From Bacteroidales bacterium (lineage in GTDB: Bacteria; Bacteroidota; Bacteroidia; Bacteroidales; M50B96): a stretch of 64,000 nucleotides of DNA. Below, one piece after another: positions 44,190 to 51,653 of the stretch. How positions within the stretch are numbered: the first letter of the stretch is position 1; the number at the start of each line of letters is the position of its first letter. The position numbers and the translations under genes were made by a program. The DNA is taken from contig JAGYLP010000005.1 of the NCBI GenBank assembly GCA_018401015.1, positions 62,001 through 126,000 of the forward strand. Direction: 5' to 3'. Below the pieces are notes generated by a model. It was given only the letters and a program-made list of their open reading frames with translations. It was not told the DNA's origin and did no database searches.

Positions 44190-44720
44190 TCATTGGTTTA
44201 CTTTAATACTTACTAAATAATGCTGCAAATCGCGAATCCAATCTTCACCGGTGGAGCTGGGAGGGTATTGGATTATAAAATCGAGGGATGCATTGGTTGG
44301 ACCATGCCCGATTTTAAACTGAGCTTGCGATAAACGCAGCAAAGCTTCCTGACAAAAACTTAGGTCGGGATCCATGGAAATACACATATCATAAGGGGTG
44401 CTTAAAAGCTCTTGAAGCCGGTTGGACTTGGGAAGATTTAACCAGTTCAAATCTTTTTTATCGATCGGGGTTGCCTTTTCCGGAAGGGGAGTCCACGCAG
44501 GAGGTATTTTTTTTCCTGGCAGATAGACCAACCAATCGCAGTCAATTTGATGCTGTTTAAACCACTTAATCAATTTCAGTGAAGCTTCGGGAGAATTATT
44601 TTTGAGCGCACCTACCATAATGATTGCGCGCTTGGAATTATGAACAGTGTGCACTGCAACCCGACGAGAACGTTTTTGCTCCCGTGCTTTTAATATTTTA
44701 TTTGCCAGCCATTTTTTCAT
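44190..44720 (-). CDS. Conserved hypothetical protein, DUF6913-like
   Basis: A 176-residue soluble protein I associate with the Bacteroidota family DUF6913, though not securely. The first 22 residues are very basic (KKWLANKILKAREQKRSRR). No catalytic motif is visible, but KRAIIMVGALKNNSPEASLKLIKW and YDMCISMDPDLSFCQEALL suggest an alpha/beta fold. It sits directly upstream of dapA, a place also seen in related genomes to my recollection, and downstream of a terminator. Its role is unknown. Confidence 0.6.
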   Translation of the reverse strand: MKKWLANKILKAREQKRSRRVAVHTVHNSKRAIIMVGALKNNSPEASLKLIKWFKQHQIDCDWLVYLPGKKIPPAWTPLPEKATPIDKKDLNWLNLPKSNRLQELLSTPYDMCISMDPDLSFCQEALLRLSQAQFKIGHGPTNASLDFIIQYPPSSTGEDWIRDLQHYLVSIKVNQ

Positions 44721-44767
44721 TCAAAATGATTATTCCCGGGAGCAAATTAAGCGGTTTTTTAGCTAGC

Positions 44768-44806
44768 AAAAAAGCCCGTTTATCCACTGCAGGTAAACGG
44801 GCTTTT
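44768..44806 (-). terminator. Hairpin terminator after the PLP lyase gene
   Basis: A 13-bp stem (arms 44770-44782 and 44794-44806) closes with a run of six Ts on the minus strand. It is placed 14 bp after the stop of the PLP lyase gene. Confidence 0.8.
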
Positions 44807-44819
44807 GAGCCTGGCTGTT

Positions 44820-46004
44820 TTAGATCTTGGCTAAAGCTTGGTCGATATCGTGAATAATATCTTCAACCGATTCGATTCCAATGGCATAGCGAACCAAATC
44901 GTCGGTTATACCAGCTTGCATTCTTTCCTCGGGTTGCATGGCAGCATGCGTCATTGAGGCGGGGTGTTGAATAAGAGTTTCGACACCTCCCAGCGAAACT
45001 GCTAGTTTTGCGAGTTGGACATTATCCATGACCGTTTTACCGGCTTCGAATCCACCTTTTACCCCAAAACTCATCATTGCACCAAAGCCAAACATTTGCT
45101 TTTTCGCTAATTCGTGTTGATCGAAGGAAGTAAGTCCCGGATATTTGATCCAATCCACTTTAGGATGATTTTCGAGGAATTGAGCCACTTTCATAGCATT
45201 TTCCTGTGCACGTTCAACCCTAATAGCTAGGGTTTTAGCCCCACGAATAACCATGTAAGCCTGAGTTGGATCCATGTTTCCGCCGAGATAATTGCGAGTT
45301 TTCACTAATTCGGCATGAAGTTCGGGCGTTTTGGCGATCAAAGCACCACCCACGATATCGGCGTGACCATTAATGAATTTGGTCAACGAGTGCAGGACCA
45401 CATCGGCTCCTAAATCGAGTGGCCGTTGAAGATAGGGACTTGAAAAAGTATTATCCACAACTAATGGAATTCCGTGTTTATGAGCGATTTCAGCAGCTCC
45501 GGCTATATCGGTTAAGGTAATGGTCGGGTTGGCCGGAGTTTCGATATAAAGTAACTTGGTATTGGGTCGAATGCTTTTTTCAATTTCCGCTAAATTGGCT
45601 GTATCGACGAAAGTAGCCTCTACGCCAAACTTCTGAAAATGAGAACTTACAATGGCTCGGCTGGCCCCATAAATAGCGCCGGTAGCTACCATGTGTGCTC
45701 CCTGATGGAGGAAGGTCATGTAAACCCCCGACACAGCAGACATACCGGAAGAGAAAGCGATTCCACGATACCCATTTTCAAGGGCAGCTAATTTATTCTC
45801 CAAAGCATCGATGGTTGGATTTCCAACGCGGGTATAAATGTAACCATCGGCTTCCCCTGCAAAGCAATCGGCTCCGTGCTGTGCATTCTTAAAGCTGAAG
45901 GTCGAAGTTTGATAAATAGGGGTAACCGCGCTACCAAATTCATCCTTAAAATCTCCGGCATGAACCAATTTAGATTCAAAACCTAAATCTTTGATATTCT
46001 CCAT
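44820..46004 (-). CDS. Cys/Met metabolism PLP enzyme, methionine gamma-lyase-like
   Basis: A 394-residue fold-I trans-sulfuration enzyme. GADCFAGE, YTRVGNPTI and THAAMQPEERMQAGI all resemble methionine gamma-lyase, and the PLP lysine is Lys209 (SLTKFINGHAD). The loop YGAS has Ala114 where methionine gamma-lyases usually have an important Cys (Cys116 in the Pseudomonas enzyme), so specificity may be wider or toward cystathionine. Cystathionine gamma-lyase/synthase is the main alternative. It is monocistronic, with a terminator on its 3' side. Confidence 0.85.
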   Translation of the reverse strand: MENIKDLGFESKLVHAGDFKDEFGSAVTPIYQTSTFSFKNAQHGADCFAGEADGYIYTRVGNPTIDALENKLAALENGYRGIAFSSGMSAVSGVYMTFLHQGAHMVATGAIYGASRAIVSSHFQKFGVEATFVDTANLAEIEKSIRPNTKLLYIETPANPTITLTDIAGAAEIAHKHGIPLVVDNTFSSPYLQRPLDLGADVVLHSLTKFINGHADIVGGALIAKTPELHAELVKTRNYLGGNMDPTQAYMVIRGAKTLAIRVERAQENAMKVAQFLENHPKVDWIKYPGLTSFDQHELAKKQMFGFGAMMSFGVKGGFEAGKTVMDNVQLAKLAVSLGGVETLIQHPASMTHAAMQPEERMQAGITDDLVRYAIGIESVEDIIHDIDQALAKI

Positions 46005-46038
46005 AACTAGTATTGGATTATGAAATGAAACAAAAACT

Positions 46039-46046
46039 CAAAAGTA
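46039..46046 (-). promoter_or_regulatory. TAnnTTTG element upstream of the PLP lyase gene
   Basis: On the minus strand this reads TACTTTTG, an exact match, about 35 bp before the ATG at 46004. The nearest TTG on that strand is 24 bp farther. Confidence 0.4.
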
Positions 46047-46179
46047 AGTCTTTTGCTGCATATAGACCAGCAATGAACAGAGGTAAAATAAAGCTCTTCA
46101 ACATCAAATTAAACTTATTCCGTGAAGGGAATGTTTATAAATTCGAGGCAGATAAAACGTAAAAAACTGCCCAATTAAA

Positions 46180-46187
46180 TATATTTG
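46180..46187 (+). promoter_or_regulatory. TAnnTTTG -7 element of bcp
   Basis: TATATTTG matches the consensus exactly, 22 bp before the bcp ATG at 46209, implying a leader of about 15 nt. No clear -33 TTG. Confidence 0.45.
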
Positions 46188-46208
46188 TTACCCTTAAAAT
46201 TTAGCAAC

Positions 46209-46673
46209 ATGGAAGCATTATCGGTGGGCAGCCAAGCCCCGGCATTCGAAGGAAAAAACCAACATGGAGAACTCATTTCGTCGAACGGATTAAAAGGCAA
46301 AAAAGTAGTGTTATACTTCTACCCAAAGGACAATACACCGGGTTGTACAGCAGAGGCCTGCGACCTTCGCGATCATTACGAGGAATTCCTCGCGAAAGGA
46401 TTCGAAGTGATTGGTGTTAGTCCCGACTCTGAAAAATCGCATCAAAAATTTATCGATAAGTACGAATTACCCTTCCACCTCATTGCGGATACAGAGAAAG
46501 AAATTCTGCAAGCCTACGGAGCTTGGGGGGAGAAAAAAATGTATGGCAAATCCTACATGGGAGTTCTACGCAAAACTTTCGTTATCAGCGAGGAAGGCTT
46601 AATCGAGGCTGTCTTCGAAAAAGTAGATACCAAAAACCACAGTAAGCAAATTTTCCAGGAGCTTTCGCTCTAA
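46209..46673 (+). CDS. bcp: Thioredoxin-dependent thiol peroxidase (Bcp/PrxQ)
   Basis: A 154-residue atypical two-Cys peroxiredoxin that reduces hydroperoxides. YFYPKDNTPGCTAEACDLRD holds the peroxidatic Cys46 and the resolving Cys51, spaced four residues apart as in E. coli Bcp. GVSPDSEKSHQKFIDKYELPF completes the family pattern. The ATG at 46209 avoids an eight-residue upstream extension that would overlap the -7 element. It precedes recA by 126 bp and is probably transcribed alone. Confidence 0.93.
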   Translation: MEALSVGSQAPAFEGKNQHGELISSNGLKGKKVVLYFYPKDNTPGCTAEACDLRDHYEEFLAKGFEVIGVSPDSEKSHQKFIDKYELPFHLIADTEKEILQAYGAWGEKKMYGKSYMGVLRKTFVISEEGLIEAVFEKVDTKNHSKQIFQELSL

Positions 46674-46799
46674 GTAATAAAAAGGCACCGACTCCTACTC
46701 GTTCAAAGCGATCGAATCGGTCCGGTTAGGATGGGCAATTGGTTCAATAAAAAATACCGGCAAGCCATCCCAAGCAAGTCATAAACAAACAACACCAGC

Positions 46800-47825
46800 A
46801 TGAAAGAAGGATTAGACATTAAACAAGAAAAATTAAAAGCCCTGAAGCTGACGCTCGACAAGATTGAGAAGAACTATGGGAAAGGAACCATCATGAAGAT
46901 GGGCGACAATCCGGTTGAAAATGTTCCGGTAATTCCATCGGGTTCCATCGGATTAGATTTAGCTTTGGGCATAGGAGGATATCCGCGCGGCCGAGTAATT
47001 GAAATTTATGGACCGGAATCATCGGGTAAAACCACCCTTGCCATTCATGCTATAGCCGAAGCGCAGAAAATTGGTGGACTGGCAGCAATTATCGATGCGG
47101 AACATGCATTCGACCGAAGCTACGCCGAGGCTTTAGGAGTTGACACCGAAAACTTGTTTATCAGTCAACCCGATAACGGGGAACAAGCCCTCGAGATTGC
47201 CGACCATTTAATTCGCTCCGGAGCAATCGACATTATTGTAATCGACTCGGTTGCAGCTCTTACACCAAAGGCTGAAATTGAAGGAGAAATGGGTGAAAAT
47301 AAAGTGGGGCTGCAAGCACGCTTAATGTCGCAAGCACTTCGCAAACTTACGGCTAACCTGAATAAAACAGGCACCACCTGTATCTTTATCAATCAGTTAC
47401 GCGAAAAAATCGGCGTAATGTTCGGAAACCCGGAAACAACTACCGGCGGAAATGCGCTTAAGTTCTATTCCTCCATTCGCCTCGACATCCGTAAAGTAAC
47501 TCAGATTAAAGATTCCGACGACATCAAAGGAAATCGCACTCGTGTGAAGGTGGTAAAAAATAAATTAGCACCCCCCTTCCGAAAAGCTGAGTTCGACATT
47601 ATGTACGGAGAGGGCATTTCTAAAATTGGTGAAATCATCGATTTAGGAGTGGACCTCGAAGTAATCAAAAAGAGTGGATCCTGGTTCAGTTACGGTGAAA
47701 CGAAGATTGGACAGGGACGCGATGCCGTAAAATCACTCCTGATGGACAATCCCGAACTCATGGATGAAATTGAAGGTAAAATTCGAGAGAAACTGAGTAC
47801 CGTTCCACCAACCATCGAAGAATAA
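46800..47825 (+). CDS. recA: Recombinase A
   Basis: The homologous recombination and SOS co-protease. Walker A is GPESSGKTT at 71-79, Walker B is [10 protein letters not shown], and the L1/L2 loops include [22 protein letters not shown] and [14 protein letters not shown]. The 341 residues match standard RecA length, with a short acidic C-terminus. No LexA-type box was looked for beyond the immediate upstream 120 bp, where nothing obvious stands out. A strong terminator follows. Confidence 0.98.
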   Translation: MKEGLDIKQEKLKALKLTLDKIEKNYGKGTIMKMGDNPVENVPVIPSGSIGLDLALGIGGYPRGRVIEIYGPESSGKTTLAIHAIAEAQKIGGLAAIIDAEHAFDRSYAEALGVDTENLFISQPDNGEQALEIADHLIRSGAIDIIVIDSVAALTPKAEIEGEMGENKVGLQARLMSQALRKLTANLNKTGTTCIFINQLREKIGVMFGNPETTTGGNALKFYSSIRLDIRKVTQIKDSDDIKGNRTRVKVVKNKLAPPFRKAEFDIMYGEGISKIGEIIDLGVDLEVIKKSGSWFSYGETKIGQGRDAVKSLLMDNPELMDEIEGKIREKLSTVPPTIEE

Positions 47826-47846
47826 ACAACATTTCCCATAAACCGC

Positions 47847-47882
47847 AAAGACGTTGCTACGGCAACGTCTTTCTGTTTTTTC
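47847..47882 (+). terminator. Rho-independent terminator after recA
   Basis: An 11-bp stem (47847-47857 and 47862-47872) closed by a TACG tetraloop, followed by CTGTTTTTTC. The core AGACGTTG/CAACGTCT is the same as in the terminator after sppA 45 kb away. Confidence 0.85.
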
Positions 47883-47891
47883 AAGCCCATT

Positions 47892-48929
47892 ATGATGAAA
47901 CCTTTTTGGCTACTAATTTTAGTCGGAGTCGCATTCTTTTCCTGCCAACCGAAATCGAATCAGGAAACAAACCATACCCAAAATCCTCAGGAAGTTGCTG
48001 TCGATAGCATTGCTTTTTTTACTGAAAAAATTCGCGAGGATGCCAAAAATCCTACTTGGTATGCTAAACGTGGAGCGGTCCACTATCGATTTGGAAGAGC
48101 CGATCAAGCCATCAAGGACCTGGAATTAGCCATCTCTCTGGACTCCATGGATGTTCAATATTTTCTCGATTTAGCTGAATATAACCTGAGCATTGGCAAA
48201 TCGGAAAAAACGAAAGAAGCACTGGAGAAATGTTTGACGATTGATCCTAATCACACCGAAGCACTCTTGAAATTAGGAGAGCTTCATTTAGTGGTGCGTC
48301 AATACAAAGAATCCATGGAGTACCTGGTTCAAGCGATTCGAATTGACAAAGAATTAGCCAAAGCATATTATTTAAAATCTATTATTTACGAAGAAACAGG
48401 CGACACTTCCCTAGCCATCACCAATTTGCAAATTGCAGCGAATAAAAACTCCAAAATGTATCCCGCATACATGAAACTAGGAAACCTGTATGCAGCGAAA
48501 AGAGACTCATTAGCGCTGGATTATTTCCGAATTGCCCTGCTCTTGAACGAAGAAAGCATCGAGGCGTATTACAATATGGCCATGTTCTATCAAGAGAATG
48601 GCTACTTTGAAAAAGCACTCCAGCAATACGATTCGTTACTGGCAAATGCAGATGCAGAGTTTTACGATGCCCTTTATAATAAGGGATTTATCTATTTAGA
48701 GTTCCTCGAAGATTATCCTAAGGCTATTGATATGTTCACGCAGGTTATCGGCATGAAAAGTAACTATTACCAGGCCTATCATAACCGAGGACTTGCACAC
48801 GAGCTACAAGGAAATCTGGAACAGGCTCAAGCCGATTATTTACAAGCCCTCAACATTCTTCCCAATTACAACTTAAGTTTGGAAGGAATCAACCGAGTAG
48901 AGCAAAAGCTTAAAAAGCGCATGCAATAA
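47892..48929 (+). CDS. Tetratricopeptide-repeat lipoprotein
   Basis: A 345-residue lipoprotein (signal ending AFFSC, Cys18) made of about eight TPR units from residue 50 on, such as AWYAKRGAVHYRFGRADQAIKDLELAISLD-like and AYHNRGLAHELQGNLEQAQADYLQALNILPN. TPR arrays mediate protein-protein contacts; the partner is unknown. The start lies only 10 bp after the recA terminator T tract, so its promoter must overlap the recA end or lie in the terminator region. It is 114 bp upstream of the S9 peptidase. Confidence 0.85.
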   Translation: MMKPFWLLILVGVAFFSCQPKSNQETNHTQNPQEVAVDSIAFFTEKIREDAKNPTWYAKRGAVHYRFGRADQAIKDLELAISLDSMDVQYFLDLAEYNLSIGKSEKTKEALEKCLTIDPNHTEALLKLGELHLVVRQYKESMEYLVQAIRIDKELAKAYYLKSIIYEETGDTSLAITNLQIAANKNSKMYPAYMKLGNLYAAKRDSLALDYFRIALLLNEESIEAYYNMAMFYQENGYFEKALQQYDSLLANADAEFYDALYNKGFIYLEFLEDYPKAIDMFTQVIGMKSNYYQAYHNRGLAHELQGNLEQAQADYLQALNILPNYNLSLEGINRVEQKLKKRMQ

Positions 48930-49043
48930 ATTGTCAAATCCTATGAAAATGAGCTTACTAAAAGGAGAACCGCTTATTCGTAGTTAAGTGCTTGCAGCTG
49001 GCAGGTATTCATTTGAATCACAAAACCTTAAAAATCTATAGCG

Positions 49044-51149
49044 ATGAAAAAAAATCTCAGCTTACTTATTCCGGTCTTACTGATGTCTCTGGGATGCTCC
49101 CAGCCGCAAAACTCAACCACTGAAAGCGAATCGAAGCCGGTTATTGGGAAACAGGAATTGAAGCTGGAGAGCGACATCCTAACCCCGGAATTATTATGGA
49201 GTTTTGGTCGGGTTGGTGAATTTCAGGTTTCGCCCGACAAAGGGCAGCTCGTTTATACCCTTACCTGGTATGACTATAAACAGAACAAGGGAAACACCGA
49301 ACTATACTACTCCAACCTTGAGGGAAGCAAGGTGAAGCAACTCACGAAAACCTCCTCGGCCGAATTCAATCCGGTATGGCTTTCGAACGAAACCATTGCC
49401 TTTCTCTCGACGGAAAGCGGCGAAGCTCAAATTTGGAGTCTTAACCTTGAAACTGACGAAAAGAAACAACTTTCCTTCATCGAAGGAGGAATCGATGGGT
49501 TTAAATTTTCTCCCGATTTCTCTAAAATTCTGTATGTAAAAACCGTCAAACTCGACGATTCCGTTCAAGATTTGTATCCCGATCTGCCCTTGGCCAATGC
49601 CCACATTCAAACCGACCTCATGTATCGTCATTGGGATCGTTGGCACGATTACCGATACAATCATATTTTCTTGTCCGATTTTAACGGTAGCGTCCTTACC
49701 AATACAATTGACATCATGGACGGACAACAATTTGATTCGCCTTTGAATCCTTTTGGTGGCATGGAGCAAATCAACTTTAGCCCCGACGGAAATTGGATTG
49801 CCTACACCTGTAAACCCCTCAAAGGGAAAGCTTATGCCGTGTCGACCAATTCGGATATTTTCCTGTATGAAATAGCAAGTGGCAAACTGATTAACTACAC
49901 CGATGGAATGCCTGGCTACGATATGAATCCGGTATTCTCTCCCGATGGTAAGTATCTTGCCTGGGAGAGCATGGCACGCGACGGTTACGAGGCTGACCAG
50001 AATCGCTTGTTTATTGGCGATTTAACGCAAGGCGACAAGACCGATTACACCGCCGATTTCGATTATAATGTGCATGGCATAACCTGGAGCGACGATTCCA
50101 AAACCATCTGGTTTACGTCCGATTACCACGCTCGTTATCAGGTCTTTGAACTTAACCTTGCTCAAAAGCAGATTCGTCAAGTAACTCAGGGAGATCATAA
50201 TTATCTGGCAGTGGCACAAGCTGGTGAACAGCTAATTGGAAGTAAACAATCCATGTCGATGCCTACAGAACTATTTCGAATTGATCCGCAAACGGGCGAA
50301 GAAAAGCAACTCAGTTTCACCAATCAGGATATTCTCGATCAACTTACCCTGGCAAAAGTGGAAGAACGTTGGATAAAGACCACCGATAACCAAGAGATGT
50401 TAACATGGGTAATTTATCCTCCACATTTCGATCCTTCGAAAAAATACCCTACCCTGCTTTATTGTCAAGGTGGGCCACAATCGTCGGTTAGTCAATTCTT
50501 TTCCTATCGTTGGAATTTTCAAATGATGGCAGCAAACGGCTACATCGTTGTAGCCCCTAATCGAAGGGGCTTACCTAGTTTCGGACAGGAATGGAACGAG
50601 CAAATTTCCGGTGATTACGGCGGACAAAACATGCGCGATTATTTATCGGCCATTGATGCCCTCTCGGCTGAACCCTTTGTTGATGAGGACCGACTGGGTG
50701 CTATAGGTGCAAGTTATGGTGGTTTTTCCGTGTATTGGCTTGCCGGCAATCACGAAGGTCGCTTCAAAGCATTTATTGCTCACGACGGAATGTTCAATTT
50801 AGAAGCTCAATACCTTGAAACGGAAGAAATGTTTTTTGTGAATTGGGATTTGGGAGGACCGTTTTGGGATAAAACGAATGAGATTGCTCAGCGTTCCTAC
50901 GCCAATTCGCCCCATCGCTTTGTCGATAAATGGGATACTCCCATTTTAGTGATCCATGGAGAACAGGATTTCCGAATCACTTACACCCAGAGCATGAGTG
51001 CATTCAATGCAGCGGTATTGCGAGATATTCCAGCAAAATACCTTCATTTCCCCGACGAAAATCATTGGGTTTTGCAGCCACAAAACAGCATTCTTTGGCA
51101 ACGAGTTTTCCGGGAGTGGTTAGATGAGTGGCTCAAGGAAGGAGAATAA
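49044..51149 (+). CDS. S9-family serine peptidase (dipeptidyl-peptidase/acylaminoacyl-peptidase type), lipoprotein
   Basis: A 701-residue peptidase with lipoprotein signal (LMSLGC, Cys18). Residues about 40-420 form a beta-propeller with repeated WD40-like blades (FSPDGKYLAWES, WSDDSKTIWFTSDY), and 430-700 the alpha/beta-hydrolase domain. The triad is Ser557 (GASYGG), Asp642 (GEQDF) and His674 (DENHW). Such enzymes cleave short peptides in the periplasm or at the surface. Exact specificity cannot be told. It is the last gene before the noncoding repeat island. Confidence 0.9.
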   Translation: MKKNLSLLIPVLLMSLGCSQPQNSTTESESKPVIGKQELKLESDILTPELLWSFGRVGEFQVSPDKGQLVYTLTWYDYKQNKGNTELYYSNLEGSKVKQLTKTSSAEFNPVWLSNETIAFLSTESGEAQIWSLNLETDEKKQLSFIEGGIDGFKFSPDFSKILYVKTVKLDDSVQDLYPDLPLANAHIQTDLMYRHWDRWHDYRYNHIFLSDFNGSVLTNTIDIMDGQQFDSPLNPFGGMEQINFSPDGNWIAYTCKPLKGKAYAVSTNSDIFLYEIASGKLINYTDGMPGYDMNPVFSPDGKYLAWESMARDGYEADQNRLFIGDLTQGDKTDYTADFDYNVHGITWSDDSKTIWFTSDYHARYQVFELNLAQKQIRQVTQGDHNYLAVAQAGEQLIGSKQSMSMPTELFRIDPQTGEEKQLSFTNQDILDQLTLAKVEERWIKTTDNQEMLTWVIYPPHFDPSKKYPTLLYCQGGPQSSVSQFFSYRWNFQMMAANGYIVVAPNRRGLPSFGQEWNEQISGDYGGQNMRDYLSAIDALSAEPFVDEDRLGAIGASYGGFSVYWLAGNHEGRFKAFIAHDGMFNLEAQYLETEEMFFVNWDLGGPFWDKTNEIAQRSYANSPHRFVDKWDTPILVIHGEQDFRITYTQSMSAFNAAVLRDIPAKYLHFPDENHWVLQPQNSILWQRVFREWLDEWLKEGE

Positions 51150-51195
51150 GGTTGGCTTTTAGCGGTTGGCTTTTGGCTTTTAGCCTTTAGCTTTT

Positions 51196-51317
51196 GGCTC
51201 CCGATACGCTCCGCTGTCGGGATCGCCTCTTCGCCTAAATCGCCCACTCGCCAAAGTCCCCAAAGTCGCAGAGCATCAAATCCGTGTAAATCCGCACAAT
51301 CCGTGTCATCCGTGTTC
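51196..51317. repeat. Repeat unit copy 1
   Basis: The block GGCTCCCGATACGCTCCGC through the ATCCGTGT array is repeated at 51376-51468. The shared CCCGATACGCTCCGCTGTCG is identical in the two copies. The ATCCGTGT array here has four tandem variants of about 9-10 bp. Confidence 0.8.
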
Positions 51318-51375
51318 AAAGGGAAAGTGGTTGGCTGTTGGCCTTTGGCCTTTGGCTTTTAGCTGTTGGCTGTTG

Positions 51376-51468
51376 GCTCCCGATACGCTCCGCTGTCGGG
51401 ATCGCCTCTTCGCCAAAGTCGCAGCATCTAATCCGTGTAAATCCGCACAATCCGTGTTATCCGTGTTC
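51376..51468. repeat. Repeat unit copy 2
   Basis: Second copy of the block at 51196-51317, shortened by about 30 bp in the CGCC/AAGTCGC stretch. The inverted repeat (51378-51401) and the ATCCGTGT array (51430-51468) are kept almost unchanged. Confidence 0.8.
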
Positions 51469-51539
51469 TTGTCGGCTTTCGGGAGGCTTTTGGCTGTTGG
51501 CTAAAGGTTTTTGCATGCTTTTCTTTGAACGAGCATGAA

Positions 51540-51565
51540 TGCCACGCGCCGGGAGCCGCGCGGCA
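51540..51565. repeat. GC-rich imperfect hairpin
   Basis: TGCCACGCG (51540-51548) pairs with CGCGCGGCA (51557-51565) with one mismatch around an 8-base loop; it includes the perfect palindrome GCCGCGCGGC at 51555-51564. It lacks a T tract, so a simple terminator is unlikely. Confidence 0.6.
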
Positions 51566-51653
51566 GTTCGTTGTTGCTAGCTTTCGCACCCTCGCCAAGT
51601 CACCAAGTCGCCCGCTCGCAAAGCAAGTAAAGCACAGGGAGCGTATCCTTTTT

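Larger units (their letters stand above)
51150..51653. repeat. Noncoding repeat island between converging genes
   Basis: About 504 bp without a credible gene, between the ends of the S9 peptidase and the PorE-like gene. It is built from short degenerate units: TTGGCTTTTGGC/GCTGTTGGC runs (51151-51198, 51329-51378, 51485-51502), a block with inverted repeat TCCCGA-N12-TCGGGA (51199-51222 and 51378-51401), CGCC/AAGTCGC units (51232-51270, 51411-51425, 51592-51622) and ATCCGTGT units (51279-51317 and 51430-51468). The order is repeated in two copies about 180 bp apart. Composition is unlike the flanking genes. Similar mixed repeats are known to me as intergenic dispersed sequences in Bacteroidota, but I cannot verify a match. 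Confidence 0.85.

Noticed and set aside
51062..51319. An 85-codon minus-strand open frame starting MNTDDTDCADLHGF over the repeat island
   Set aside because: It is made of the repeat units read through and runs into the end of the S9 peptidase gene; there is no start context or homology, and frames open on both strands arise from repeat bias.
51279..51468. Possible CRISPR array
   Set aside because: The ATCCGTGT units are about 9-10 bp, contiguous and lack unique spacers, and no cas gene is in the window.
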